From Seminavis robusta (Eukaryota > Bacillariophyta > Bacillariophyceae > Naviculales > Naviculaceae): a DNA stretch of 50,704 nucleotides. Positions 1 to 9,252 of the stretch are shown one piece after another. A program made the translations under genes and the position numbers. Every line of letters starts with the position of its first letter. Position 1 is the stretch's first letter. The notes beneath the pieces are model-generated. The model was not told the origin of the DNA, ran no database searches, and saw nothing but the letters and a program-made list of their open reading frames with translations. Location of the stretch: positions 1-50,704 of the forward strand of contig CAICTM010000737.1 in NCBI GenBank assembly GCA_903772945.1, read 5' to 3'.

Positions 1-160
1 CCCTTAACGCCAAATGGAAATACCATACAACTATCCCCTATTTCTTCAACTATCCCCTAAACAATCCCTTAAATAAGCAATCCCTTAACAACAAACCCCT
101 AAAGCTTTGACTCTCCTTAAACAATCCCTTAAGAAACAATCCCTTAATTTGTGCTGGTCA
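1..160. repeat. Degenerate CCCTTAA / CAATCCCTTAA repeats
   Basis: The motifs CCCTTAA, CCCCTAAA and CAATCCCTTAA recur at irregular spacing through the first 160 bases, separated by A-rich sequence. They resemble scrambled CCCTAA telomere-type units, but the register is not maintained, so this is not an intact telomere. It may be a subtelomeric or satellite-derived patch or simple A/C-rich drift. Confidence 0.45.
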
Positions 161-1240
161 AGTTTTTTGTCAGTCGTGAAGCTTTTTAAATCCTGAGTGA
201 AAACCGTCCAGGTAAGAAAATGCTGCTTCAAGATGCCTCTTCGCTACCCGTAGCTAGCCTCGCATATATTATGTCAAAGAAATTTTTAAGAGTCCCGGTG
301 ACGTTCCGGCTTCATTCAGCGACGATGATGACGACGATGATGCTGATGAATAGCAAGTGTAACATGATGCATATTGTCGGTTGCTTCGGAAGATCAGCAG
401 ACCTCCTGGTTTCGCAGCATTGGTACGGTCATGCATCTTTTAAAGAATCTTTTAGTTTGTTGCCTATTTTGTTTCTATTATAAATGAAACCAACCGTAGC
501 TAGCAGTAGTGTTATGTGTGATGGGCGGAACTAGTATTGGGTGTGATACCGTTACAGAAACTTGATCATCTTTAGATCTCAGCCAAGCCATCATCACCCA
601 ACCTGGGATTGCGATCTCTCCCGCCTGCCAAAAAGTCCAGGTCCACAGAGACTGCACCATGTGCACGGTACGCAATCTCAGCCACGAGGATCGTAAGAGG
701 TCGCATGGACAAACCCGTAACTTGCTCAATCGGTCCAGCAAGCGACGAGCCGAGTCGAGTCCTCACAAAGGCGCGCACCGTGATAAGAGTTTTATCATCG
801 ACAGAGCAATTGTGCAACTTGCGAAGAGGCAGACCTAGCCCGATAGAGGATTGAAGAGGGGCCTCAAGTGGTCCAGCATGCGATGGGTCCAGGGCTCGAT
901 GAATCGCCAGTGAGTGCTTCGGCACTATAGCGGTGATAAGACCTTCATTTTCAGGATCCCAGCTATGATAGGAAGAGCACCCCATCCTCGGTCTTCGGAG
1001 TGACGAGTGACGAGTCATTGCGGGAGCTCCAACCAATGGACGGTCGAATGCCGATCCGATCATTGGATACCGGGACCAACAGCTCTGCTGGGTTTGCAGA
1101 ATACTGCATTGACCCTGACGCCCAACCAAAACCCTTGACTCCCTTCTGGCTCACTGCCCTCAGCTTAGCATCCGCTCTCTCCTTAACCATTTACTTTGGT
1201 CCGTCTTATCAACGCCAAGCTCAAACGACAGTTATGCACC
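161..1240. other. Stretch without a convincing gene
   Basis: I see no supportable gene. A 185-codon open frame on the minus strand (572-1129) has a mixed composition but no motif I recognise, and an overlapping plus-strand frame (609-854) is equally open. Either could be a relic of a mobile element. A short GATGAC-rich microsatellite lies near 320-350. Confidence 0.4.
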
Positions 1241-2194
1241 ATGACTTCCACCCGTGAGACCACTGGTAAGAAGCAGAAGTTGTCGCCACACTCCTTGTGG
1301 GAAGCAAAGGACATTTGGGTCAATAACATCCTCCCTTGCTTGGGAATGGGGCAGTATGCCTACCTTGGCTGAGTCAACAAGCAGGTAAATCAACATTACA
1401 AGGACTACTGTGATGGTGTGAAGAATCCACCCATGGTGAAAGATGGCAATGGAAGTTTGGTTCAAGCAACCAGTACTGATTTTTTCTACAGCATCACATT
1501 TTGCAATGACGCTCGTGCTGACTACTGGCACCATGACAAATCAGCCCACAAATCCCCACTTCCCAATCAAGTCTGCACAACACTTGCAAAGCTCGGAAAG
1601 CGTGCCATGATTCGATGGGCCCGAGACAAGGGATATCCATGGGATTCTTCAGTCTGCGCTGATGTTGCCCGTAGTGGAAATTTGGAATTGCTGCGGCTGG
1701 TTCGAGATTATGGCTGTCCATGGGGAGCATCTACTACTGCTATGGCTGCCCAAGGAGGCCATATTGCCTGCATGTTATGGGCCCATGGCCAAGGTTGTCC
1801 ATTGGATGAAACGGCATGTGCGATGGCCGCTGCTGGTGGGCAAGTGGATGTTCTCGTTTTCTTGTATTCCGGTGGCTTTCCTTGGGATGAAACAACCTGT
1901 ACCATGGCCGCCAGATATGGACATTTTCTCGAACTAGAGTATGCCCATGATCAAGGTTGTCCATGGGATGCAGCAACATGTGCTGCTGCTGCCGAAGGAG
2001 GCTATTTGGAAATCCTCATGGGCAGTCCATGGGATGAACGAACATGTGCTATGGCTGCTTCTTGTGGACACTTGCGTGTTTTGCAGTGGGCTAGAGCCCA
2101 TGGATGCCCTTGGGACAAGACAACTCTTCAGATGGCCGAAGACAGTGGACATTTGGAAGTGGTACAATGGGCCCGTGACAATGGTTGCCAGTAA
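1241..2194 (+). pseudogene. Ankyrin-like repeat protein with a premature TGA
   Basis: An ATG at 1241 opens a frame that runs 43 codons, hits TGA at 1370-1372, and continues in the same frame to TAA at 2192-2194. The segment before the stop (ending QYAYLG) and the segment after it (starting VNKQVNQHYKDYCDG) read as one continuous N-terminal domain, so I treat this as one gene with a single nonsense change. The C-terminal two thirds consist of 27-residue units with the pattern GCPWDE..C..AA..GHLEVL.WAR, an ankyrin-like repeat family abundant in diatoms and other stramenopiles. One unit (about 1958-2023) is five residues (15 nt) short, so the repeat helix there is incomplete. Such repeats normally mediate protein binding; no enzyme domain is present. 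Alternatives are stop readthrough, or translation starting at the internal ATG at 1418 to give 258 aa. Confidence 0.75.
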
Positions 2195-3350
2195 TACTAG
2201 CCTGGTTTGTTTGATATCCTCGCTGCAGAATTCAGAATTCAGAATCCTCAGGTCGTCCGTAGAAATTAAAAATAAGCCATGAGCTTGCATTGGGAACCTG
2301 TAACGGATAGCCATCATGTCTTTCAAATCGAATGGAACGTTACCTGTACGAGTACTTGACAATCTAGACAATCTAGACAAACGAAGTTAACAATTGATTT
2401 TCACGCACCGGTCATGACAAGGGTACACACTCGCTAGCACAAGAGGGGGGAAATTCACGTTGGCCGAAGGGATGGAAGACAATATGGTGCCATTCTTGAT
2501 CGCAGAAATTGTGGTGTGCATAGAAAGGGCGTGCGTAAGCAAGAAGCCTGTCAAGCAACATTGATCCAGCGGTGTTGGTCAAGAGTGGTAAGGCCTTGAT
2601 CGAACAATGAAGGACCGAGCCATCCGCACTTTTGCCGACCATATCACCGGAGAAGATCATACCTGTCTTGAGACTAGCAATCTCGGATCCTTTGTCCGTC
2701 TCCCCCGATAAGTTGGCCATTCGCGTTGTGAGGATTGTGGCTGGGTTGCCATTGACTCTTTCCGTTTGGAAGAACACTTTTTCGTCGGGTACCGTAAGGC
2801 CCCATGCCAGCTGAGTTCCCTGAGCAGAAATGCAGCGAGTTGGAGTCAACGAAGCTCTTCAATTTCTCAACAAACAAAACAGTAAGCGAGCCAGCAAGCT
2901 CACAACGACCCCATGATTGACATATCTGCCAATTTTGCGCGTCATGTCTCATGCAGCTACATCCTTGTTCTTCTAACCAATCTTGCACTTGCATCCTAAC
3001 GGTACCTGTACCGGTATCCCTCCATACCCAAATGTGTCAAGCTGTCGTGTAGGGTTCTTAACCCTGAAAAGCTCCAAGCTCCAATTCTGGGCTAGTGTAC
3101 CGACAGCTTGCTCGAGACTCCAGACTTGTACATGGATCCATCACAGTTTGATCTGCCTTTTTTAAAAGCAATTCCCCCAATTCCTTGAAGGAAATCGTTC
3201 AACCGTGAGCGTGAATGCGAGCATTCACGAATAATGACTCAGATTGACTCATGGGGATGGGCAAATCTCACTATAGCCCTGTAGTGTACTCAACAGGAGT
3301 GACTCAGAATGTCAGAAAAAGGATAAAATGAAGCTTTTAGCCTGAAGCAA
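2195..3350. other. Stretch with one weak minus-strand ORF
   Basis: A minus-strand frame at 2849-2412 (145 codons, no ATG at its 5' end) contains a stretch around MANLSGETD that faintly recalls the actuator loop of P-type ATPases. The flanking motifs do not follow and there is no start codon, so I do not call a gene. It could be a decayed fragment. Otherwise nothing is recognisable; TAATGACTCAGATTGACTCA near 3232 contains TGACTCA-type half sites. Confidence 0.25.
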
Positions 3351-3485
3351 AATTCAATTGGATTAGATTGCATTGGATTAGATTGAATTGGATTGAATTG
3401 GATTCCAAATAGTACTGTTATTTGTATAGTAAAATGGAATTCAATGCAATCCAATTCAATTCAATCCAATCCGATCTAATCTAAT
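3351..3485. repeat. AATTGGATT-rich inverted repeat
   Basis: The left arm (3351-3405) is built from ATTGGATT, AGATTG and AATTGG units. The right arm (3436-3485) is largely its reverse complement, ending in GATCTAATCTAAT. About 30 bases of AT-rich loop separate them. The arms could form a hairpin of roughly 50 bp with mismatches. It may be a microsatellite folded on itself or a MITE-like element; no target duplication was identified. Confidence 0.6.
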
Positions 3486-4341
3486 AGAAAAATTGCAGCC
3501 CAAAACAAATATTCGCTTTTTCACAGACACTTTTACAAAAAACGCTATCAAATATAATGCTGGGCAATCCGCAAGTTTTGCTCATCCCCCATTACCGGTA
3601 CTGGTCAACGTGGATGCTTGCTGAGTCGAGTCCAAAGGAATTGCCAGTTAGACTACAGTAGTCTAATGGTGAAATACAGGGAGAAAGGGAACCAAGGCTT
3701 GGCTTTAGAGGCTGGTTCACAGGACACGTGTAGACAACTGTGTGGATTTATTGGAACCCGACGGCTCCTCGACTCTCGTGTTGCCAGCTCGACTACTGTA
3801 GCTTTTCAACAACCGAGACCGAACCTCACAGCCTCACAGACCGTTGCCTTCGAATGAGGTGACACCTGGATCAGAGGATGAAACTCGGGAAGGATTCAAG
3901 TGAAATCCGTTTATTACTCAACCCCGGGAGGAAAGACAGCCACCGTCTCTTTAGAAACCATGATCTCCTATCACCTCCAAAAGATCTCGGCCGTTCGGGA
4001 ATCATCGATTAGTCAACCCTGGTTCGACCACAAACTGCCGAGTTCTTGCCTTCCTCATTGGCAGCAGCAACATCACGTTTTCTACACTCAGCAGCACTAT
4101 CCAAAGATAGATGGCCGATCCCATGAAAGTATCGGGATCACGTCTGACGCAGATATCCTCACTTCCACATGAAGGTCGCGCACAGTAGACTTCAGCATGG
4201 GAAGGGCCCTTACGGATTCAGTGGTCGCCCAGATCTTTGCATCGCCAGATAGATTCACAATTTCGAAAACTCACAGATCAGAATCCAATCTAACAATCTG
4301 ACAACCATCTCATTCGACTACGCCAATCCATTGAAACCAAA
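3486..4341. other. Upstream region of the Hint-protein gene
   Basis: Open frames here are short, use non-ATG starts and resemble no family. The last 100 bases before the ATG at 4342 are C/A-rich, as expected for a transcribed leader. No TATA-like or other defined promoter element can be assigned. Confidence 0.35.
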
Positions 4342-5763
4342 ATGAAGTGGGCCACTCCTTTGTCTCTTTTCTTCCTGGCAACACGCTCTCCCTCTGCCTT
4401 TGGCGATTCCTTCTTCTTGGGGGAGCCTGATGGCACTCCACCGGATGATGCTGACGACGGGTTGTTTCAGGAATCAACTCACTGCCATTCCGGAAGTGTT
4501 ATCAATCGGTGTGGTGACATCTTCATTGAGAGACACACTGTTGCGGAGCTCTCAACAAGCGGTGGCTGCAATTCCGTCGCGGACCTCTTTCAATGGGGTT
4601 GTTGCATGGAAGCTCGACTGATTGAACTGGATATTTATACCGATATCAACCTGGTGCTGGCTACTGCTTGCTTTTTGTACTACTTTTGGGACTGCGTTGT
4701 GACGGGTGACGGCTGCCTTGATTTTGGTGGCGGAGGACCTCCTCCGACTCCTCAGCCAACTCCTGCTCCGGTTACCATTCCAACCCCTCTTCCTCCGACT
4801 CCTGGTCCAACTCCTCGCCCCACTCCCCGGATGGGAACTCCCTGGCCGACCCCTCGCCCAACCCCTCGACCCACGTCCCTGCTTCCTGTCGGTGGACCTC
4901 AGCCTGCAGGAATTTGCTTCTCCAAGTTGACCACGGTTGCTGTATCTGGTAAAGGATCCATCTCCATTTCGGAGGTCCAAGTTGGAGATCGTGTTGTGAC
5001 GGCCCAGGACTCTAGTGGAAAGGAATTGTATGAGACGGTATTTGCCCTGGGCCACTACAACCCCTCCGAGTCTGGAGATTTTCTTCAATTCCAGGTGGCG
5101 GAGGCTGATGGAAGTACTACCTCAAAGAAGATGATGCCTTTGGAGGTGTCAGCAAGCCATTTGGTTTTGATTCATGATGGGAAGCAGCATGCTGTCAGAG
5201 CTGATTCTGTAAAAGTAGGAGACGTTCTTCAAGGCCCTCAAGGACACGGCGACTATCGTATCTCAAAGATCCACCAAGTCAGTCGCCAGGGAGTGTTCAG
5301 TCCTTTGACGCCATCTGGAAAGTTGGTGGTCAACAATGGTATTGCTGCAACAGGCTACGTGGCAGCCCCAGGACAGAACTCTGCAGAGCACTTGCAGTCC
5401 AAGGATGGCTTTCTGTTTCCGATGTCTCACTATTCGTACGCTCATCTTTTCATCGCTCCGTTCCGTCTGGTGTGCATGGGAATCTTGTCCAGTCTCTGTA
5501 CTGCCATGGATGAGGATGGGATCCTTCAGTATGTCTCGACAGGTTTTCGGGTTCATGGATGGATCGAAGAGCAGAACACACTGGTCCAACAAGTCCTCTT
5601 GGTTCTGTTCAGCCTTGTTTGCGGGATTTGCATGGTAGTTGAGTTTGTCTTTGGTGCTACATATGGTCCTCTTGCTATCTTCTTGGGCATTATGGCCTGG
5701 ATCTCCTTCATCAAGCCCAACATGACGAACCGCTTTCAGCAGGCAAAGGCGAAAGCCGCCTAG
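4342..5763 (+). CDS. Secreted or membrane-anchored Hint (Hedgehog-type autoprocessing) protein
   Basis: A single-exon ORF of 473 aa starts at an ATG preceded by a CA-rich leader. Residues 1-20 are a signal peptide (hydrophobic SLFFLA core). Residues 48-125 are Cys-rich, with eight or more cysteines including a CC pair. Residues 132-180 are a Pro/Thr-rich linker made of PTPRPTP-type repeats. Residues 190-345 match a Hint domain: C192 in GICFSK is the expected self-splicing nucleophile, VGDRVV (214-219) and VGDVLQ (292-297) are the typical paired strands, SASH (270-273) stands in for the usual TxxH with H273 conserved, and GVFSPLTPSGKLVVN (317-331) is strongly Hedgehog-like. Two membrane segments follow (about 415-437 and 443-457). 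Hint domains cleave the protein at the Cys and release the N-terminal part, here a secreted Cys-rich/Pro-rich module. Whether a sterol acceptor is used is unknown. Diatoms lack Hedgehog signalling domains, so this is a Hog-like protein rather than a Hedgehog ligand. Confidence 0.85.
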   Translation: MKWATPLSLFFLATRSPSAFGDSFFLGEPDGTPPDDADDGLFQESTHCHSGSVINRCGDIFIERHTVAELSTSGGCNSVADLFQWGCCMEARLIELDIYTDINLVLATACFLYYFWDCVVTGDGCLDFGGGGPPPTPQPTPAPVTIPTPLPPTPGPTPRPTPRMGTPWPTPRPTPRPTSLLPVGGPQPAGICFSKLTTVAVSGKGSISISEVQVGDRVVTAQDSSGKELYETVFALGHYNPSESGDFLQFQVAEADGSTTSKKMMPLEVSASHLVLIHDGKQHAVRADSVKVGDVLQGPQGHGDYRISKIHQVSRQGVFSPLTPSGKLVVNNGIAATGYVAAPGQNSAEHLQSKDGFLFPMSHYSYAHLFIAPFRLVCMGILSSLCTAMDEDGILQYVSTGFRVHGWIEEQNTLVQQVLLVLFSLVCGICMVVEFVFGATYGPLAIFLGIMAWISFIKPNMTNRFQQAKAKAA

Positions 5764-6417
5764 CTTGCTAGTTATGATGGTTGTGGTTCGGCATCAATCA
5801 CTGCATGATATACATGTGTGTACGTACATGATACGTATTCAAATTCTATTTTATACATCGAGGATGATCTATGCTGGAGTGCCGCGTTAGTGGATGGATC
5901 AGAATGGCGATCATCGTCAACAGAGCCTATTAAATTTTTACATGTAATGATACCTTTTACATTTTACCTGTGTTGGACTCGCTCTGTTGGAAAGTTAAAG
6001 CCTATGTACGGTAGCTACGCTAGAGACTACGGTAGGCCGCATAGAGCTACCAGGTATGTTAAGTAATTTCAAGCAGGCTCGCAGCAACAAAGCGTTCCTC
6101 GGGAGAGTTGCAGGTGTTGCATGGCTTCATGACGGACTGCCATCGCTTTCGGGGTCTCAGTCGAACGGGGTCTGAAAGTGCTGACAGGATGTGGGACCGA
6201 GCCGTACGGTACAGGGAGACGCAGCAGTTGTAAAAAGCATCTTTCGAAGGGGCACGAAAGATTCGCACCCTGAACTCTAATGACAGACAGGAGGCGGCCT
6301 GCGGCATCACCTCGACGCAGCCACGCAGCCACAGATCGTCTCATTGTCTCGACTGTTGACGCTACAGTAGGCTGTCTCCATCCAAAGAGGACCAAGCGGC
6401 CAATAATACAACTCACC
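5764..6417. other. Intergenic stretch, no gene seen
   Basis: The 3' flank of the Hint gene is AT-rich. From about 6050 composition becomes mixed, and a frame open from 6280 continues into the downstream gene. I prefer the ATG at 6418 because it sits in a CACC-ATGG context and the upstream codons are Arg/Ser/Thr-rich without structure. Confidence 0.4.
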
Positions 6418-6975
6418 ATGGACAGCAACAACAGCAACAACAACAGCAACCGAGCCAGTAGCAGCAGCCTTGCTCAGGACATCATCCAGGCGTTGCAAGT
6501 GCAATATGCTCATGTCGAAGAATACTGTCAAGCTCAGACCAAGCTGGGCAATCTGCTGGTAACGCGAGGAAAAGAAGAAACCAAAGCTGCAGCCATTCCA
6601 ATTCCTGTAGGCCATCAAGAATTCCAAGCCATTCAGTCTCTGGATCAAGTCATCCAACAGGTGCGCGAGGACACGGTGGCACTGGAGACCTTGGTGGAAT
6701 TATATCATCAAGAAGAACAAGAAGAAGATGACATTACTAGTGATGAACCCATCATGACAATAAGCCACCATGTGCAGCTGCTCATGAAGAAACATCTGGA
6801 CCTATCGCGTCGAGTGCTTCAAACTGTTCGAGAACCCTTTCATTCCAATGGAATTCCCAATGTGACCATCTCCACACGGCAACAAGGCGGCAGCAACAAT
6901 CAAGTTCAATTGGTCGCTTTGGCAACACTACGAGCTTCCATGGCACGACTAGCCGAAGCAGTGAAAGGAAGCTAG
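6418..6975 (+). CDS. Unknown helical protein with Asn/Ser-rich N-terminus
   Basis: ORF of 185 aa from ATG 6418 (context CACCATGG), with an in-frame extension possible to 6280. I do not recognise the family. Residues 1-18 are an Asn/Ser run encoded by an AAC/AGC trinucleotide tract that looks like slippage. Residues 20-50 and 72-100 are predicted amphipathic helices (IIQALQVQYAHVEEY; FQAIQSLDQVIQQVREDT). An acidic patch EEQEEDD sits at about residues 101-107, and another helix at 117-140 holds KKHLDLSRRVLQTV. The C-terminal helix carries ATLRASMARLAEAV. There are no membrane segments, signal peptide or Cys pairs. The pattern would fit a small coiled-coil subunit of a larger complex, which is inference only. 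It ends in the GAAGCTAG context at 6975 with no close downstream gene. Confidence 0.6.
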   Translation: MDSNNSNNNSNRASSSSLAQDIIQALQVQYAHVEEYCQAQTKLGNLLVTRGKEETKAAAIPIPVGHQEFQAIQSLDQVIQQVREDTVALETLVELYHQEEQEEDDITSDEPIMTISHHVQLLMKKHLDLSRRVLQTVREPFHSNGIPNVTISTRQQGGSNNQVQLVALATLRASMARLAEAVKGS

Positions 6976-7373
6976 CTACGGTAGAAGCTAGCGATACCTG
7001 ACGAAATTGAAGGTTCATTCGACAATTGTTCCCAATCATCATGATGGATTTCTAGCCATGGTTGGCAGAATACTATCCATTTGGACGCTGATTCCTTTGC
7101 CATTTTGACCACAACTTACCTGGGTGGAGGGGGCAATCTACAGAATATCAGTCCCTGTCATGCTTTTCATTCAAAGAGCGTCGCTTGATCAGCCCAGTTG
7201 TCGTTGATTTCTGCGGAGCACTCCAATCACCATCTGCAAGAGCACTCCATTGTTGGGGTATTTGCCAACTCGGAGATTGCAGAATCAGTTGCTAGATTTG
7301 AGGTTGCCTGTGGCATTTTGGATGATGCCATTGATGACGAAATGTTTGAAGATGATGACATTGAAAGGAGGGA
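6976..7373 (+). other. Host sequence 5' of the retroelement, with a short ORF remnant
   Basis: The frame from 7189 is open to the insertion point and, if the inserted element is removed, continues into 9253-9281 (…PPDIGWPTRYWLFASD, then TGA). A further open segment in the same frame reaches about 9370. It encodes an acidic peptide (EMFEDDDIERRD) that I cannot assign to a family. It may be the tail of an old transposase or an unknown host gene interrupted by the insertion. Confidence 0.35.
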
Positions 7374-7390
7374 TAACCCACCAGATATTG
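7374..7390 (+). repeat. Left target-site duplication of the retroelement (17 bp)
   Basis: TAACCCACCAGATATTG occurs here and again, identical, at 9236-9252. The bases just outside and inside the two copies differ, so the match is exactly 17 bp, as expected for a duplication made on insertion of a non-LTR element. Confidence 0.75.
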
Positions 7391-8497
7391 CACCAACGGC
7401 AACAGCTCAAGGAAGCAGGAATTAAAGTCACACTTTCCTACGTGGCTGGACATGCCGATGCCAAAAAGAAACCACACCAACTCACCTGGTGGGAACAACA
7501 GAACATCGTGGTCGACCGAGAAGCGAAGAGTTTCCTGAGAGCAACCTGGGATCGGGAGCCAAACCTCCAACACATCGGGGGGCAAAGCTGGCAGCTCTCA
7601 TGGCAGGCTCAACCCCTGTCCTACTTGGACAAAACCAACCTCTACGAGCGTATGTACGCACCCATAGTCAGACCTTACTTGGCCCGCAAGCTTGCTTTGC
7701 CACACAAGACCCTCAGGAAAATCAACTGGAAGGCATCGAACCAGGCCCTCAGACGCATGCCCAAAGGAAAACGACGCTGGCTAACCAAACACACCACTGG
7801 TTTCTGTGGAGTCGGACGATCAATGCACACTCGGAAGATTTGGGACCACTCCCGCTGCCCACGTTGTGCCCAAGATGATGAAACCCCTAAGCATGTTCTG
7901 CTGTGTCCTAGCCGGGGTGCACGACTTACCTGGGCTGAGGCATTGGTCTCCTTAGACAAGCACCTTCGCAAACTTGGCACCAATCAATCACTTCGGTACG
8001 GCATCATAGAACATCTCCGGGCTTGGGGAAAGAGGAGCCCTCCACGCCTGGGACCTCTCCGTGCCGACGTCAGAGCTGCACTCGCTGAACAGACTGAGAT
8101 AGGATGGTACAACCTATTGCTTGGACGATCAGCCACCGGTTCACCCAATTGCAAGAAGCCCACTACAAATCCCTAGGCAATCGCCGCAATGGTTTCCGCT
8201 GGACCACCGCAGTCATACGAAAACTTCTTGATATTTCCTGGGACATGTGGGACCACCGCAATCATATCAAACACAATGACCCACATCCAGCCTTCGACCC
8301 ACACCTCCGAACTACCTCAACGAAGAAATAAGGTTCCAATGGTCTCTAGGCGCCGCTAGCCTGCGCCCGGAAGACAGACCCTATTCCGACATGGCCTCGA
8401 CTCCATTATGGAGCAGACAACACAAACAAAAAAATGGCTAGCTAGTGTGGAGAACGCCGGTCTGCAGCGGCGGCAGACCAAGTCCAACTCGCAATGA
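7391..8497 (+). pseudogene. Retrotransposon RNase H / C-terminal polyprotein remnant, frameshifted
   Basis: From 7391 the frame reads HQRQQLKEAGIKV then YVAGHADA, the end of an RNase H domain whose catalytic core is missing. WWEQQNIVVDREAK follows, the typical junction in diatom retroelements. A zinc knuckle CPRC…HVLLC (C-x2-C-x8-H-x4-C) lies at about 7857-7908. The frame then breaks twice. Near 8120-8140 it shifts to one reading HRFTQLQEAHYKSLG and ISWDMWDHRN. Near 8310-8330 it shifts to one reading EEIRFQWSLGAASLRPEDRP. A third shift near 8430 gives KKWLASVENAGLQRRQ, ending at TGA 8495-8497. These segments together match the C-terminal region common to this reverse transcriptase family, so the copy is dead by several indels as well as by truncation. 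Confidence 0.75.
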
Positions 8498-8835
8498 TCA
8501 GAACTACGAACGTAACCTGATGGAAAACTGGATCATTAGAGGTCACCAGCTAACTGAACCAACAACACTACAAACAACAAAAAAGGGCGCCATATCGCAC
8601 CCACAGAAAACACAAACACTTCCATGTCAAGATGCATCTCATATATCCTTTTCTATACCCACAAACGGTTAAAGGCAAGCCCTAGCAAGAGGCTTGCATA
8701 TACCGTTTTCAAATCTAAACGTAGAACATAATCCCTTCGGGGAAAGTGTAATTAATAAGTCAGCGGGAGCTGCGATACCTCGGCAGAAAGACAGATAGAA
8801 GAAGGAGGATCATGTTCGGATTGCACCCATCTTTC

Positions 8836-8970
8836 AAGCTAGCCCTGGCGACAACACCCGACTACGTCGTGTGTTGCCGCCCGGTATCATTCATTCCCTC
8901 ATTGCAACCTTCTTTTTATTAAAAGCTAGCCCTGGCGACAACACCCGACTACGTCGTGTGTTGCCGCCCG
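8836..8970 (+). repeat. Duplicated 48-bp hairpin in the retroelement 3' tail
   Basis: A 48-base unit occurs at 8836-8883 and again identically at 8923-8970 (period 87). Each copy contains GGCGACAACAC and its near-complement GTGTTGCCGCC flanking CCGACTACGTCGT, so each can fold into a stem of about 11 bp with one mismatch. It may be the structure recognised by the element's reverse transcriptase at the 3' end, which is inference. Confidence 0.7.
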
Positions 8971-9235
8971 CCACTCTATAATGTACCAGCTGCTATTCCC
9001 TTATTGTAACTCTAACCTTTACAGCTCCTGCTGGCTTATTGTGCTTTTGTGATGATTGCACTAACCTTAAATATTAATGATTTATTCCTACCCCTAACTT
9101 GTATTGAACCATCAATGTTCAGTTTTGTTGGCTTATGACTATCTCTATCTATCCTTATTTTGGCTTCACCGGAATAGGAAATAGCATTAAAGGGGTTGAG
9201 AACTCAGGCAGTTTACCTGCCGAGGTTAAGTTAAC

Positions 9236-9252
9236 TAACCCACCAGATATTG
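9236..9252 (+). repeat. Right target-site duplication of the retroelement (17 bp)
   Basis: Identical to 7374-7390. A further partial copy (CCCACCAGATATTGG) lies immediately downstream at 9258-9272, so the target itself already held an 18-bp tandem repeat. Confidence 0.75.

Larger units (their letters stand above)
7391..9235 (+). mobile_element. 5'-truncated non-LTR retrotransposon copy
   Basis: The element lies between the two 17-bp direct repeats. It keeps only the end of its polyprotein (late RNase H, C2HC knuckle and C-terminal domain) and about 740 bases of 3' untranslated tail containing a duplicated hairpin. Loss of the 5' part with a perfect target duplication is the standard outcome of target-primed reverse transcription. 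There are no terminal repeats, which argues against an LTR element. A poly(A) tail is not obvious at the 3' end (…GAGGTTAAGTTAAC), so the family may terminate on a structured or short tail. Confidence 0.7.

Noticed and set aside
220..480. Resemblance of KKMLLQDASS (about 214-243) to KKMQLQDASS at about 9325-9352
   Set aside because: Similarity ends after about ten codons and flanks do not align, so a shared element is not supported.
572..1129. 185-codon minus-strand frame near the window start
   Set aside because: It has no recognisable domain and an equally open frame lies on the other strand.
2412..2849. Minus-strand frame with a P-type ATPase-like NLSGETD stretch
   Set aside because: The match is seven residues, there is no ATG and no neighbouring ATPase motif (DKTGT, TGD) is seen.
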